Below are positions 33,693 to 46,288 of a stretch of 64,000 nt of DNA, in pieces. A program made the position numbers and the translations under genes. The DNA comes from Rhabditoides inermis (Eukaryota > Nematoda > Chromadorea > Rhabditida > Rhabditidae), in contig CAWZYM010000327.1 in the NCBI GenBank assembly GCA_963966185.1, positions 691,001-755,000 of the forward strand, read 5' to 3'. Positions within the stretch are counted from its first letter, which is position 1. Each line of letters begins with the position of its first letter. The notes beneath the pieces were generated by a model. That model made no database searches, was not told where the DNA came from, and saw only the letters and a list, made by a program, of their open reading frames with translations.

Positions 33693-34479
33693 TAAAGTAA
33701 TCGATATTTGTTTTAAAAATAGCAAAAAAGATTACCTTATTATGGGATACAAAGAACTTTACTATAAATCAGACTCGTCCAATATCGGTACTAGTCATTA
33801 TTATCAATCACATGATGTTAAGTTCATGTTGGAATACGTTTTACGCAATAGTTATGCTAAATATGGAGGTTGCATCTTTAAACAAGTATCTGGTATTCCA
33901 CAGGGAAACAATGCTTCTCCTCTTATAGCTGACCTCACACTTCTAATGATGGAATACTCTTATATCAAAACACATGAAACTCAGTTCAAATACGGAGTGA
34001 GAGGCTTACGCTACGTCGACGACCTGTTGATAATCTATCCTAAAGATAGCCCCGTATTAGATCATATCAGGCAGATGTATCACCCTTCACTTTCACTAGA
34101 TCAAACCAATTTAACAGACAGAGAAGTGGTTTACTTGGATTTAAAAATAAAACTCACAAACTCTGGTTATACCACAGAACTGTACAATAAGACGGATTAC
34201 AACTTCTCTATGATGATATATCCCCAATATACATCCAATCTAAGACGGAGTATTGGATTGAACGTATTACACGGTGAAGTACTTCGTATTTATCGTAGCT
34301 GTAGTCTCGTAGCAGACTTCAGATTGCGAATACATGATCTCATTGAAACGTACATTAGTAATGGCTATCCCACACATATCATAGAAAAGCAACTCACGAA
34401 ATCTATCCTAGGTTCTAAACTGATAATTCAGAAATATAATATAACCAGCAGATTAAGATATCTGCATATTATCAGATAA
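33693..34479 (+). pseudogene. Penelope-like RT C-terminal part, second copy
   Basis: Duplicate of 12040-12826, with intact YVDD. Confidence 0.78.
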
Positions 34480-35293
34480 AACCATTCCATTCATCATTTG
34501 ACCTAACTAACCTGTTCGTTGTCTAAACCCTCTAATTATGACACACTCTCTCATTCTACGTCTCCCGCCCGTGACCGCGCGATCTACACTTTCTACGCAT
34601 GCTCAGTGTCACTCATATAAAAAACACTTTAGTGTCATTCTTTGACCTCACTAATCTGTTGTTGTCTACACCCTCTAATTATGACACACTCTCTCGTATA
34701 CTCTCCGTTTCACGCCCGTGATCGTTCGATTTGCACCTTCCACGCTCGCTCAGTCTCACTCCTCTATCATTTTCTCCCATGTGCGACCTAGCAGACAGGC
34801 GGCAGGCAGCAGATATCCACGGACAGCGACTACTTCTTCGAACATGAGTTTATTGGTTTATTGGTTTACTTATTGATTCATTGATCAACCCATCTATAGG
34901 TAGACTTGTTCATTATTATGTAATAAAGCGTTTTGCATGCATGCTAACCCCACTGTAGAAAATGTCGTATTGTGAGCTACTAACAGCTGATTGTTCATCT
35001 CTGATGAAGCCCGGCAATCAGTTAGCACAACTGTCAGGTGATAGGGCAGAAACAGTGTGTGCTATGTAGGTTGTGCATGCTTTGTTTGTTTGCTTTGCTT
35101 TATAATTGGTCCCTCGATAACACAAGGGTCCCTCGCTTCTGCTCTCACTATAACTCTCTCTCGCGATCTAATCGCAAGAGTCTACTCTGCCGGCGGCGGT
35201 TCAGTCTGTCGGGCGACTGCTGGTGTGATTAGATGCTATCTGAAAAGTCTCTCGACTTTTCAGATTGTGAAAATTATTGAACAAAAATATCAG
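34157..35293 (+). repeat. Left arm of PLE inverted repeat, second copy
   Basis: Duplicate of 12504-13640. Candidate hammerhead at 34951-35057 (+). Confidence 0.9.
34951..35057 (+). ncRNA. Candidate hammerhead ribozyme, duplicated copy
   Basis: Duplicate of 13298-13404, core unchanged. Confidence 0.45.
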
Positions 35294-35415
35294 GTGGCAA
35301 CAGTTCTGGTCCTAGTGGCAGTCTGCCAAGACTGACAAGTCTGACAAGCGATCGCAACTCTTCCATGTTTGAGAACCCAGCTACAATTTCGTTTGCATAG
35401 TTTCCGCATTCTCGA

Positions 35416-35957
35416 GATGAGCAAAATGATGTCTTATTTTTGTAATTTCGACCATTTTGAACATATCCAGGTAGTGCCAACCGTGCTAATTTCCAGTTGA
35501 ACTTGAGTGGATTGCGCAAATCCATTCTCGACTCACTCATGTATGACCCTTCCCCACCGGCAAACGGTCGGGTCTTGGCAGACTGCCATAACAGAAGGAA
35601 GGGGCCATAAAGGAGAGAGTCGATGGTGGAATTGCACCTTCACTCAAGTTGATCTGGAAATTAGCCCGGGTGGCGATACCTGGATTTGTTCAAAATAGTC
35701 CAAATCAAAATTGAAAGACGCCATTTTACTCGTCTCGATGAGAGAAAGCCGATACACGGACAACTACAGCTGATATCTCAAACACCAAAAACAGTGGGAT
35801 AGGAACGGAACGAGAGGAGGCATGGTATGGCAGTCTGCCAAGACCCGACCATTTGCGCAATCCACTCAAGTTCAACTGGAAATTAGCACTGTTGGCACCA
35901 CCTGGATATGTTCAAAATGGTCAAAATTACAAAAATAAGACATCATTTTGCTCATCT
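35416..35957. mobile_element. Second copy of the 540-bp foldback
   Basis: Duplicate of 13763-14304. Confidence 0.65.
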
Positions 35958-36195
35958 ATTTCCGGTTAGTGATTTGCCTGAATGATCGTCTCTGATTTTT
36001 TTATGTGACAAGGATGTTCGTTCCAACAAGGTATTATCAGTGAGCGGCATCTCGCACTGTTTTCCTGTAACACTAACCAGCGTTTTCGATGATCATAACA
36101 TTGATAACACTCCATTCCTACAATATCAAATCAACTCTCATTGGCTATGAGAGTACGGTAGTCACACAGGCATGTGTGATCGAATGGGGGGCGGA

Positions 36196-38290
36196 GAACG
36201 CTGTGATCAATGTAGTTGTTAATCTGATCTAGCGTGACTTCTCTTCTAGCCGCCTTCACACTGAACATATTCAGATAGAGAGTTTTCATCGGATCCCAAT
36301 GAAATATGGTATATTCGTGAATCGGAAAACAAAGCCCCTGACTATGAGGGTCTATTCAAATAGTGAATTTCATCGGAGCCCTATGAACCGTTGTATATTC
36401 TTGATGTCGGATACAAGAGACAAATAAATATAATATTTATGCTTCTTAATTTTCAGATTGCAGAAAGTCGAGTGACGTTTCAGACTTCACACAAGCAGTC
36501 GCGTCCGACTGTACCGCCATCGGCAGAATAGCCCTGTGCGATGCGCTTCGCGAGAGAAAAGCGAGAAAGTATGTATAGAGTAGAGGCACCAGACACGTCC
36601 ACACCGTACATGGACGCCCGGATGACAGTGAATGGATGCAACAACGGACCTTGTCTTATCGGGGGACCAATTATTTCGGACTTATAAATGATGAAAATCA
36701 GTAACCACAAACCATATGTAGACTAAGACAAACGATGCGAACAATACTAAATATACATCTTATTTATTATGCTTTAAATACTCACGTAAAAATGGAAGTC
36801 AGTACTGAAAGTCCCCCATTGAGACTAATATTTACTATGGTGTGTGTCTGTCTGTCATTCTTTCCGGAGAGATATCTCTTTTCAAAGTATACCCTATTCG
36901 CTGAATTTTTCTAGAAAGTTTCTTCAATACCCGAGAACGCAAAATTCCAAATATCTCGTCAATAGCGATCTCCTGATCATAGTTATCACCTAATCTCTTA
37001 ACTATGGAGAAAATTTTCAAAATGCTTCAAACTGAACGAAACTGTGAGGGTAGGTGAATCGACCTAGAAAAATACAATAGCCGCGATACCAGCCGACTGT
37101 GACCTCATCTTCATGTCCAAATAGGCGAATGTACCCAAAATGCACCCAAAATTCAAGATCTTCGATTTCTATAAAAATTGGATAGAAGACAGATTACGTG
37201 AAATAGAGTATAGAACTTTGTTTCATTTTTCGAAAAGTCGCGAAATTACGCAAATATGATCGACTTTTCGTACAGGCAATATCGAGTGTCCAATTTGTAA
37301 ACTTAAGCTTTTATGGGCATATAAGCCCCACTGTCAAAATTTCATAACGATCGGACTTCATCTTCATATGATATTAGATCATTTTTGAGCGCGCGTTACT
37401 TGCTGGGGTCGCGCCCTCCGGATTGCTCGCTACCAGCCGCGAGGTCAATAGATCGATGTCAATTAGTTGACATTCGCAATTACAGATCCGTATCCACATT
37501 GTGGTGCGTTAGTTCAATGAAAACACGTGTACATATTATTAATAATAGATTGATTCAGTTAAAAAGACAAAAAATTCTAGCTTCAACGCATAACTTCAAC
37601 GAAACGAAGTGTTGAAGATTGGAAAAGACAAGTAAAGGTTGGCAAGACGAGTTCAGTCGTTATATAATGGTTTGTAAAGATCAAACAATCTTCAAACTTT
37701 ATCAAGCTACTTCAAACATGCGCACAACACTTAGGGCGCGCCCATCGGCGTATTTTCTCTCAGCCGTGGCAACGAGGTCATTGTATGTGTATTACAGAAA
37801 TATGGATTGAAAACAGTGACTGATCGGGTACATAGTGTTGTAGAAAAAACTTTCATTGTCATACTCTTGCATACTACTTTTACTTCTACAGCAAGCGCAG
37901 ATTATGCGAGGGGCGTGCCAGCCGGCGTGCTTTCTGTCAGCCGTCGCATGAAAAGGTCACTGCATTGTAGACATTTATTTCTTCTTTCTTTTTGTGTTAA
38001 TAAAACATTGTTTTATCAAGACTGTTATGCTCTCGTTATTACTGAAAAACGCATTGTCTTTTGAGCAGTTCAGTAAAGAATGGAAGTGAGGTGAGGTGAG
38101 CATCAAGTGCAAGCCTCATTCCAAATAACGAAGACTGTGATTAAATAATGAATGATTCCTGTATGTAATTGATGTTGAGTAACTTTTTTTTTACATGATT
38201 TGCTACCCCGCTTCGTTCTCGAGCGCAAACAATGTTTGATGTAATACTTGCTTACTCTAGCGACAAAAACATCAGAATGTGAGAGCATTG
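36196..38290. other. Spacer between PLE arms, second copy
   Basis: Duplicate of 14543-16637. It contains the 140-bp direct repeat (36196-36335), the diverged PLE tail (36433-36683, minus) and the featureless AT-rich stretch (36713-38273). No gene seen. Confidence 0.6.
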
Positions 38291-38292
38291 TA

Positions 38293-39540
38293 CAATTTGA
38301 GAGTGAGAGTGGGCAACAGAGATAATAGTACTGTATCTAGAAATATGTTTTCACCGCCGCGGAGACGTGTGAGTGGACAGAAGTATAACTATCTCTTGAA
38401 AATTACAGTGACCACAGCGGAGAAGTGATAATATACAAGAAATAATAATAATTTATACGGTTGATTAGTAACACGTGATAAAAAAACAATAATGAACAGA
38501 CAAGAACCAATAAAAATAGCATTGAGCTGTTTCTAGATAATTGTTTTGACAGAAACGGAGATGTGAGAACTGTCAGAAGAGACCATAGAATTGTCTCTAG
38601 AAAAATGTTGTTACCGCAGCGGAGACGTGAGAGTAGACAGATGAGAGCATAGAACTGCTTCTAGAAAAGTGACGTGATCGATGCGGAGACGTGAGAGTAG
38701 AGAGAAGAGAGCATAGAACTGTTTCTAGAAAAGTGTTGTGCCCGATGCGGAGACGTGAGAGTAGACAGATGAGAGCATAGAACTGCTTCTAGAAAAGTGA
38801 TGTGATCGATGCGGATACTTGAGAGTAGACAGATGAGAGCATAGAACTGCTTCTAGAAAAGTGACGTGATCGATGCGGAGACGTGAGAGTAGAGAGAAGA
38901 GAGCATAGAACTGTTTCTAGAAAAGTATTGTGCCCGATGCGGAGACGTGAGAGTAGACAGATGAGAGCATAGAGCTGCTTCTAGAAAAGTGATGTGATCG
39001 ATGAGGATACTTGAGAGTAGACAGATGAGAACATAGAACTGCTTCTAGAAAAGTGACGTGATCGATGCGGAGACGTGAGAGTAGAGAGACGAGAGCATAG
39101 AACTGCTTCTAGAAAAGTGATGTGGTCGATGCGGATACTTGAGAGTAGACAGATGAGAGCATAGAACTGCTTCTAGAAAAGTGACGTGATCGATGCGGAG
39201 ACGTGAGAGTAGAGAGAAGAGAGCATAGAACTGCTTCTAGAAAAGTGATGTGATCGATGCGGAGACGTGAGAGTAGACAGAAGAGAGCATAGAACTGCTT
39301 CTAGAAAAGTGTTGTGATCGATGCGGATACTTGAGAGTAGACAGATGAGAGCATAGAACTGCTTCTAGAAAAGTGTTGTGATCGATGCAGATACTTGAGA
39401 GTAGACAGATGAGAGCATAGAACTGCTTCTAGAAAAGTGTTGTGATCGATGCGGATACTTGAGAGTTAACAGAAGAGACGTTCTAACTGTCTCTAGACAA
39501 TTGTCGTGACAGCAGCAAAGACGTGAAAGTATACAGAAAA
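38293..39540 (+). repeat. 64-bp minisatellite, second copy
   Basis: Duplicate of 16640-17887. Confidence 0.85.
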
Positions 39541-40263
39541 TGCTGCGTCCATCACTAACATTTCCCACTTTTTTCCGTTTCCCACTTTTTCCCCGACTGT
39601 CCATCGTTGTTTTCTGCTTGGAAAAAACCTGGAAAAAAGTTGGAAATCTTCGGTTTGCCGTTGAAAAAATATTTCCCACTTTTTTACAAGCACTTCATTT
39701 CCCAGAACATTTTTCCGAGGAGCGGTGCGGTTGCGCCCGCGGAAACCGACCGAAATTTCCAGGAAATTTCCGAATGATCGAACCTGGGCAGATTTGCATG
39801 ATGCCGCTCAATTATCATTGCAGCGTGAGCGGTCTATAGTGACCTTTCTTCAAGAAGAAATGACCACTTTTCGAGAGCGGCTGATACAAAGTGTAGACTA
39901 CAAACTTTTGCTGTCATTGTTCAGAAGAAGTTTTATCGAGGGGTCGTTTTACTGGAAATGATCGTTTACGCTGCAATGATAATTGAGCGGCATCATGCAA
40001 ATCTGCCCAGGTTCGATCATTCGGAAATTTCCTGGAAATTTCGGTCGGTTTCCGCGGGCGCAACCACACCGCTCCTCGGAAAAATGTTCTGGGAAATGAA
40101 GTGCTTGTAAAAAAGTGGGAAATATTTTTTCAACGGCAAACCGAAGATTTCCAACTTTTTTCCAGGTTTTTTCTCACTTTTTTCCAAGCGGAAAACAACG
40201 ATGGACAGTCGGAAAAAAGTGGGAAACGGAAAAAAGTGGGAAATGGTAGTCATGGACGCAGCA
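39541..40263. mobile_element. Second copy of the 723-bp foldback
   Basis: Duplicate of 17888-18610. Confidence 0.75.
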
Positions 40264-40319
40264 ATAGACCATAATACTGTCTCTAGAAAAATTCTGTGAC
40301 CGCAGCGGAGACGTGAGAG

Positions 40320-40328
40320 GAGACGAGG

Positions 40329-40398
<70 letters not shown>

Positions 40399-40834
40399 GA
40401 AAGAGAGTGTATATGGGTAAAAAATAATGAAAGTGAGAAAGAAGAAAGATAGAGAAAGTAGAAGAGAGAAAGTTAGAAAGACAGAAAGTGAAAGAGATAC
40501 ACAGTCCTTTCACGTGGATGTCTCTCCGTAAGAAGCAATAGAGAACAATCAGCAATATGAACTACTATTCTATTTTCTATTCTTGGATACCTAGTGCGGA
40601 GGCGCGCGGCAGCGCGCCGGAGCGCTAGTCAGTAAGTAATGAATTTCATCGGAGCACTATGAAATATGGTATATACGATGCTCAGAACAAAACAGAACGC
40701 TGTGATCAATGTAGTTGTTAATCTGCTCTAGCGTGACTTCTCTCCAAGCCGCCTTCACACTGAACATATTCAGATAGAGAGTTTTCATCGGATCCCAATG
40801 AAATATGGTATATTCGTGATTCGGAAAACAAAGC
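40320..40834. repeat. (GA)n tract, CTAG palindrome and 140-bp repeat, second copies
   Basis: The GA tract (about 40320-40417) is 4 bp longer than its mate. The palindrome is at 40591-40628 and the 140-bp repeat at 40695-40834. From here on the copy offset is +21657. Confidence 0.8.
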
Positions 40835-40845
40835 ACAATCGATTC

Positions 40846-41982
40846 TGATATTTTTGTTCAATAATTTTCACAATCTGAAAAGTCGAGAGACTTTTCAGAT
40901 ATCATCTAATCACACCAGCAGTCGCCCGCCAGACTGAACCGCCGCCGGCAGAGTAGACTCTTGCGATTAGATCGCGAGAGAGAGTTATAGTGAGAGCAGA
41001 AGCGAGGAACCCTTGTGTTATCGAGGGACCAATTATAAAGCAAAGCAAACAAACAAAGCATGCACAACCTACATAGCACACACTGTTTCTGCCCTATCAC
41101 CTGACAGTTGTGCTAACTGATTGCCGGGCTTCATCAGAGATGAACAATCAGCTGTTAGTAGCTCACAATACGACATTTTCTACAGTGGGGTTAGCATGCA
41201 TGCAAAACGCTTTATTACATAATAATGAACAAGTCTACCTATAGATGGGTTGATCAATGAATCAATAAGTAAACCAATAAACCAATAAACTCATGTTCGA
41301 AGAAGTAGTCGCTGTCCGTGGATATCTGCTGCCTGCCGCCTGTCTGCTAGGTCGCACATGGGAGAAAATGATAGAGGAGTGAGACTGAGCGAGCGTGGAA
41401 GGTGCAAATCGAACGATCACGGGCGTGAAACGGAGAGTATACGAGAGAGTGTGTCATAATTAGAGGGTGTAGACAACAACAGATTAGTGAGGTCAAAGAA
41501 TGACACTAAAGTGTTTTTTATATGAGTGACACTGAGCATGCGTAGAAAGTGTAGATCGCGCGGTCACGGGCGGGAGACGTAGAATGAGAGAGTGTGTCAT
41601 AATTAGAGGGTTTAGACAACGAACAGGTTAGTTAGGTCAAATGATGAATGGAATGGTTTTATCTGATAATATGCAGATATCTTAATCTGCTGGTTATATT
41701 ATATTTCTGAATTATCAGTTTAGAACCTAGGATAGATTTCGTGAGTTGCTTTTCTATGATATGTGTGGGATAGCCATTACTAATGTACGTTTCAATGAGA
41801 TCATGTATTCGCAATCTGAAGTCTGCTACGAGACTACAGCTACGATAAATACGAAGTACTTCACCGTGTAATACGTTCAATCCAATACTCCGTCTTAGAT
41901 TGGATGCATATTGGGGATATATCATCATAGAGAAGTTGTAATCCGTCTTATTGTACAGTTCTGTGGTATAACCAGAGTTTGT
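40846..41982 (-). repeat. Right arm of PLE inverted repeat, second copy
   Basis: Duplicate of 19189-20325, with a candidate hammerhead on the minus strand at 41081-41187. Confidence 0.9.
41081..41187 (-). ncRNA. Candidate hammerhead ribozyme, duplicated inverted copy
   Basis: Duplicate of 19424-19530. Confidence 0.45.
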
Positions 41983-42090
41983 CATCAGGCTCCCTCGTCT
42001 CAAGCAAACGACTTTTCGAAGAAGTACAGTATAATCCTACGCAACATTCAGCTGATGGCCGGTTGGAGACATCACATCAGAGATATATGG

Positions 42091-43766
42091 GGTGCCGTGG
42101 AGTCAAAAACTGATACCGCCCCTTGAAGCCACGCCCCCTAACGCTCCGCCTCCTAAAGCCACGCCTCCTTACGCTCCGCCCCTTCGAACCACGCCCCTCA
42201 AATGCCCCGCCCTCTGAAGCCACGCCTCTCTAGCACCGCCTATTAGAGTCACGCCCGTCTTGCAATACCTATTTGAGGCACCTCCTTCAAGCGCCGCCCT
42301 CTAAAACCCCTCCCCAGCCTCCTTTTACCGCACTGCTCCTAAGCTCCGCCCTCCTACCCGGCCGCCTACTGGCCGGCTGCCAGCCGTTCTCTCTCTCTCA
42401 TCTTTTCACGCGATCTCTCCAGTCTGAACGCGAGCGAGCGAGCGAGAGTGTAATGTGGTAGAAGAGAGCGCGATGCGAAGCGCGCGATACACAGTTGTAT
42501 GGAGGCTCGCCTCTGGGCTCGCACCACCGGTCTCGAAGCGCAATGTTTTGGTTGTGAGATGAAATGCATGGTCGCGTCAGATGGGGACGAGAGAGCAGGC
42601 AAGCAAGAGAAAGAGAGAACAAGCAAGCAAAATAGAGAGAGCAAGCAAGCAAGAGAGAGAGAGAGAGAGAGAGATTTGTTGTACAATGAGGGTGGATTGT
42701 TGTACAATGAGGTTTGTTGTACAATGAGGGGCCACCACTTCGAAGACACTTGGTCGCAGAGGGCCGCCGCACTGAGCGAGGAATTCGGAGATGAGTGAAT
42801 GCCCGATTGTTGCTAGAGAGATAAAATATTGTTTTTTTTTTCTTTTGCATTTGGTTTATGGGGGAGGGCGGAGCTTTGCGTATGAAAGTAGGAGGTCCGT
42901 CAGTGTGTGCTTGTCTGGTGTCGCGCGCGGCCGTGTTTACGTTTAATTGTTCACACTTACATTGAGTTCGGCGTGCATATGATCGCGTCTATAGTGTATG
43001 CATGTTGCACATGAAGGCGTGACGTCACTCTCGCGGGTTTTGCGCGAGAGTGACGTCAATACGGCACATTCTACGTGGCTAGCGTAGCATGCGTCGCGAA
43101 CGCATACGGGAGAGAGAGAGAGACACTAAAGGTATGTATGTGTTTTGAGTGTAATTTATACAATGTTTATATTGTACGTATTGTAGTGTCGCTGCGGTTG
43201 GGCGGAGCCGGCTGCTTCGCGAAAGGAGAAGAAAAAATGAAATAAATTCAACCAAATTTTATTTGTTTTCATAAATAAACAATTATTCAAGCAATGCGAA
43301 TATACACCTTTTCGTTAGAATCGATAAACAGGGGGATGCACGCCAGCTTCCTTAGAGTGTTTGTCTTCTCGATTGTGCGGTGCGCGGAGACGGTGTCGGC
43401 TCTCTTCTTCTGGCGCAGCGCCTTGCGGGCTGCCGCGGCCTGGCAGACGCGGCAAGTCTGCACAGCCACGTCCTTCTTCTCGACTGCCTGCTCATTCATA
43501 GTCTCGTACTCTTGTGTGTTATCACACATCACGAGATTTCCGGCATCCATTCGCGCATTCTCCTCGTTCTCGACGGTAGCCTCCTCATTCTCCTCCTCCT
43601 CGTCCTCCTCGATCTCCTGATCCTCCTCCTCCTCCTCCTCCTCCTTCGACTCCGGCTCCTGCTCCTCTTGCTCCTGATCCTCATTCTCCTGCACCTTCTG
43701 CACCTTCTCCTCCTGCTCCTCCTCCTCCTCCTCATGCTTTACCGTAACCGAGGGCTCGTCAAAAAC
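42091..43766 (+). repeat. Polinton left terminal inverted repeat, second copy
   Basis: Duplicate of 20434-22109. One visible substitution is C at 21346 versus T at 43003. Includes the CRE hairpin at 43020-43058. Confidence 0.9.
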
Positions 43767-43856
43767 TGGCGTCTCTCCGACAGGGTTGCTCTCGAGAGAG
43801 GCGACCACGCTCTCGTCGGAGGGAGAAGTGGTAAGCTGGTTCGAGATAAAGAACAT
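43287..43856 (-). CDS. Acidic Polinton protein, 189 aa, second copy
   Basis: Identical to 21630-22199. In this copy it belongs to the complete Polinton gene series. Confidence 0.7.
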   Translation of the reverse strand: MFFISNQLTTSPSDESVVASLESNPVGETPVFDEPSVTVKHEEEEEEQEEKVQKVQENEDQEQEEQEPESKEEEEEEEDQEIEEDEEEENEEATVENEENARMDAGNLVMCDNTQEYETMNEQAVEKKDVAVQTCRVCQAAAARKALRQKKRADTVSAHRTIEKTNTLRKLACIPLFIDSNEKVYIRIA

Positions 43857-43884
43857 GATTCGGCAAATGTAAATCAGACAATGA

Positions 43885-44361
43885 CTAGTGGAGGTGTGAA
43901 GGGCAGCACACGGCCAAATGTTTTGCCACCCTCTCACAGACTTTCTTGTCGTTTTCGACGCATTTGGCAGCATTGAATGTGTTAATGATAGATGCGAAAT
44001 AATACCCGCGAGAGCGCATCATTATAAAGAAAACTGCGTAATAACCGCAAACATCGCTTAGCGCATGCTGATACTGTACAGTGTTTCGACGACACTTTTT
44101 AAATTTTAGCAAATACTCGTCTATCGTAGGCTCGGCGGGCGCTCCAGTTGAATCAAAATAATCACACGAGCCTCGCTTATTGATAAAAATCGCAACCCAA
44201 TGTCTTCCAGGCATACTAGAATCGTCCAAATTTAGCACGATTCCGTTGTCTCTCCCCTCTACTAAACGAGGAATCCTATCGCAAGGACGTGTTCCACGAT
44301 ACACACGACGGCTATGTGCACACCTTGATAACATTTTATCAATATCACCGGTTGATAACAT
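43885..44361 (-). CDS. PRO: Polinton adenain-like protease, second copy
   Basis: Identical to 22228-22704, with the His and Cys motifs GRHWV and SDVCGYY. It follows the spliced membrane-protein gene by 23 bp within the full element. Confidence 0.88.
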   Translation of the reverse strand: MLSTGDIDKMLSRCAHSRRVYRGTRPCDRIPRLVEGRDNGIVLNLDDSSMPGRHWVAIFINKRGSCDYFDSTGAPAEPTIDEYLLKFKKCRRNTVQYQHALSDVCGYYAVFFIMMRSRGYYFASIINTFNAAKCVENDKKVCERVAKHLAVCCPSHLH

Positions 44362-44384
44362 TACACACACTCAAATGACCGTCA

Positions 44385-44869
44385 TTAAACCTCAACCTCG
44401 AGAGCTTCGAGCGGGTATGCCTCGCTTCCGTACTTGTACACTGGAGCGTACGGGTACTCGAGGATCATGTTGTGCTTTTGATAGTAGTAATCCTGTAACG
44501 TGGACGACTAATTTATACAGCAGATACAGCTGTACTGCTTACCCGCATAGACATCGTGACGCCGTCGTACGGAGTGAACATGTGCCCGTCGGCGGCAATC
44601 ATCGATACGTCTGCGCTCATCCTACATTTTATCTCACTCATACGTACCGTTTCGCACACTCACTTGTAGCGCGAGGCGCTGGTGAAGCGGAGCACAACCC
44701 CGTCCGACACGTACTTGCTGACAGGCGTGTGCGAGGTGCGGAGAGTGGCGCCGGCGAGCGCGCGCGATAGGGCGGAGCAGTCCGGCGACTCGGACAAGTC
44801 AATGTTGTAGCGCAGATACAGTGCAACAGGGAGGCTGACCCACATGACGACGCAACCGGCAATAGTCAC
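44385..44869 (-). CDS. Small spliced Polinton membrane protein, second copy
   Basis: Exons 44664 to 44845 or 44869, then 44543-44621, then 44385-44492, separated by introns of 42 and 50 nt. Sequence as in 22728-23212. A pyrimidine-rich run ending in CAG sits upstream on the minus strand near 44922, so an additional 5' exon remains possible. That run is one base longer here than in the first copy. Confidence 0.55.
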
Positions 44870-44944
44870 AATGAGACAAAATTGGAGGGTATATATAATT
44901 TATGCGGGCGTGGTGATCTGATTAAAAAAAAAACAACAACAAAA

Positions 44945-46288
44945 TTACTGATAAGCGTGCGAAACGTTTCTAAACTGATCAATTGTATACAATCCGTCAA
45001 ATTCGCAATATGCAAGCATTTGATAGCCTGTCGCCGGAGTCTTCTTGGCGAATTTGATTTTTATCTGAGTAGTTCCGGTGCTAATCAATTCGAATCCTTG
45101 ATCGTGGTCCGCGGCGGCGAGATTGAAAGCAAAGAACGTCTTGCCCTGAGCAAACTCCTTGTACGACACCGAGGGGGTGTGGCTGCTGCCAATGTTGCCG
45201 ATACTCTCGTAGAACAGCGTGAACAGTTGCGCGTAGCGCGAGTTTTCAAAATCGATGGCGAGCGGTTGAGACGGGTAGAGCCGGCCTCCCGCGTCGATAG
45301 CAATTTCGCTCACGTTTGCGTTTACAAAATTGAAAGGGCTACTGTCGAGAGCGCTCTGGTACGCCGCGTCCTTTACAAAGCACACAATTATTCTTCGTGG
45401 GATGACGTTGGTGAATAGGGTTGAGAATGGGATGTCGTGACGATCTGGCGGAACAGCGATAATCTTGATCTGCGATCTCTTGTAGGGGTACTTGGCCGGA
45501 TGTTGCAGCAACATTTTCTCAATCGCCAGGTTCGCCGACGCGACCACCTCGACAGTTTTGACCATGAGACTCATAGACACCACGCTCACAGACAGCCCGT
45601 CTGGCAATGAGGCATCGTGTGATTCCAGCACAAACGTGTCAGTGTTTCTATAGAATGTGATACGCATATCTACGTGAGGAATCATCAGACGCGACACGAG
45701 CATAGGGTCAATGTGGACGGGTGTCACCAAATCAATCTCTCCGCTCTTTAGCATTTTAACGCGCGTCAGGTATCCGGTATTGCTATCGCTATCCATGTCG
45801 CCAGTGTCATCAAAATAGCCGGAAGCCTGTAGCAGACTGCGCTTCTCCTGCTCGCCATTGTTCAGGAACATTTCGATAAACGACTTGTACGCGTAATGCG
45901 GACAGTCGTAAATTTCAGTGTTGTTGATTTCGAGCTTGGCGTGCGAAAAGAAGGTGGCACCAACGTAGTTGATGAACGCGACATTGGGAGGAGTAGTAGT
46001 GGAAGCCTTTTTCGAGTCGCGATTGAGTTTCAGACGCATACACACGTATGAGCGTGCTAGATCCAAGTATTTTCTAATACGACAAATCTCAAAACTGAAC
46101 GGGCCCGTATCGCTGATTGGCGTGGCTGTCTGTATGGTCTGCCATGAGGAATGATCAAATACCACCTGAAAACTTACGCGTTAGAAAACGTGTAGATTGC
46201 GTGCGACTACCTGAGTATCGGGGACGTCGAAAAGCGAAACTTCAGACCGTGTGGCCGGTTGTGAACGGGCGTCTATCAGCTTGCCCAT
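44945..46288 (-). CDS. MCP: Polinton major capsid protein, two exons, about 433 aa
   Basis: Exon 1 is 46211-46288 (ATG at 46288) and ends in SLFDVPDTQ. A 45-nt intron (46166-46210, GTAGTC...TTTCAG) leads in phase into exon 2 (44945-46165). The N-terminal SLFDVPxTQ, then a Ser/Trp turn, PISDTGPFSFEI, YLDLARSYV and the later FINYVGATFFSHAKLEINN match the conserved start of Polinton double-jelly-roll capsid proteins. The protein forms the icosahedral shell in related virus-like particles. Exon 1 overlaps the pX-like gene by 13 nt. Length is at the smaller end for the family. The duplication breakpoint lies inside this gene (46064/46065). Confidence 0.9.
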
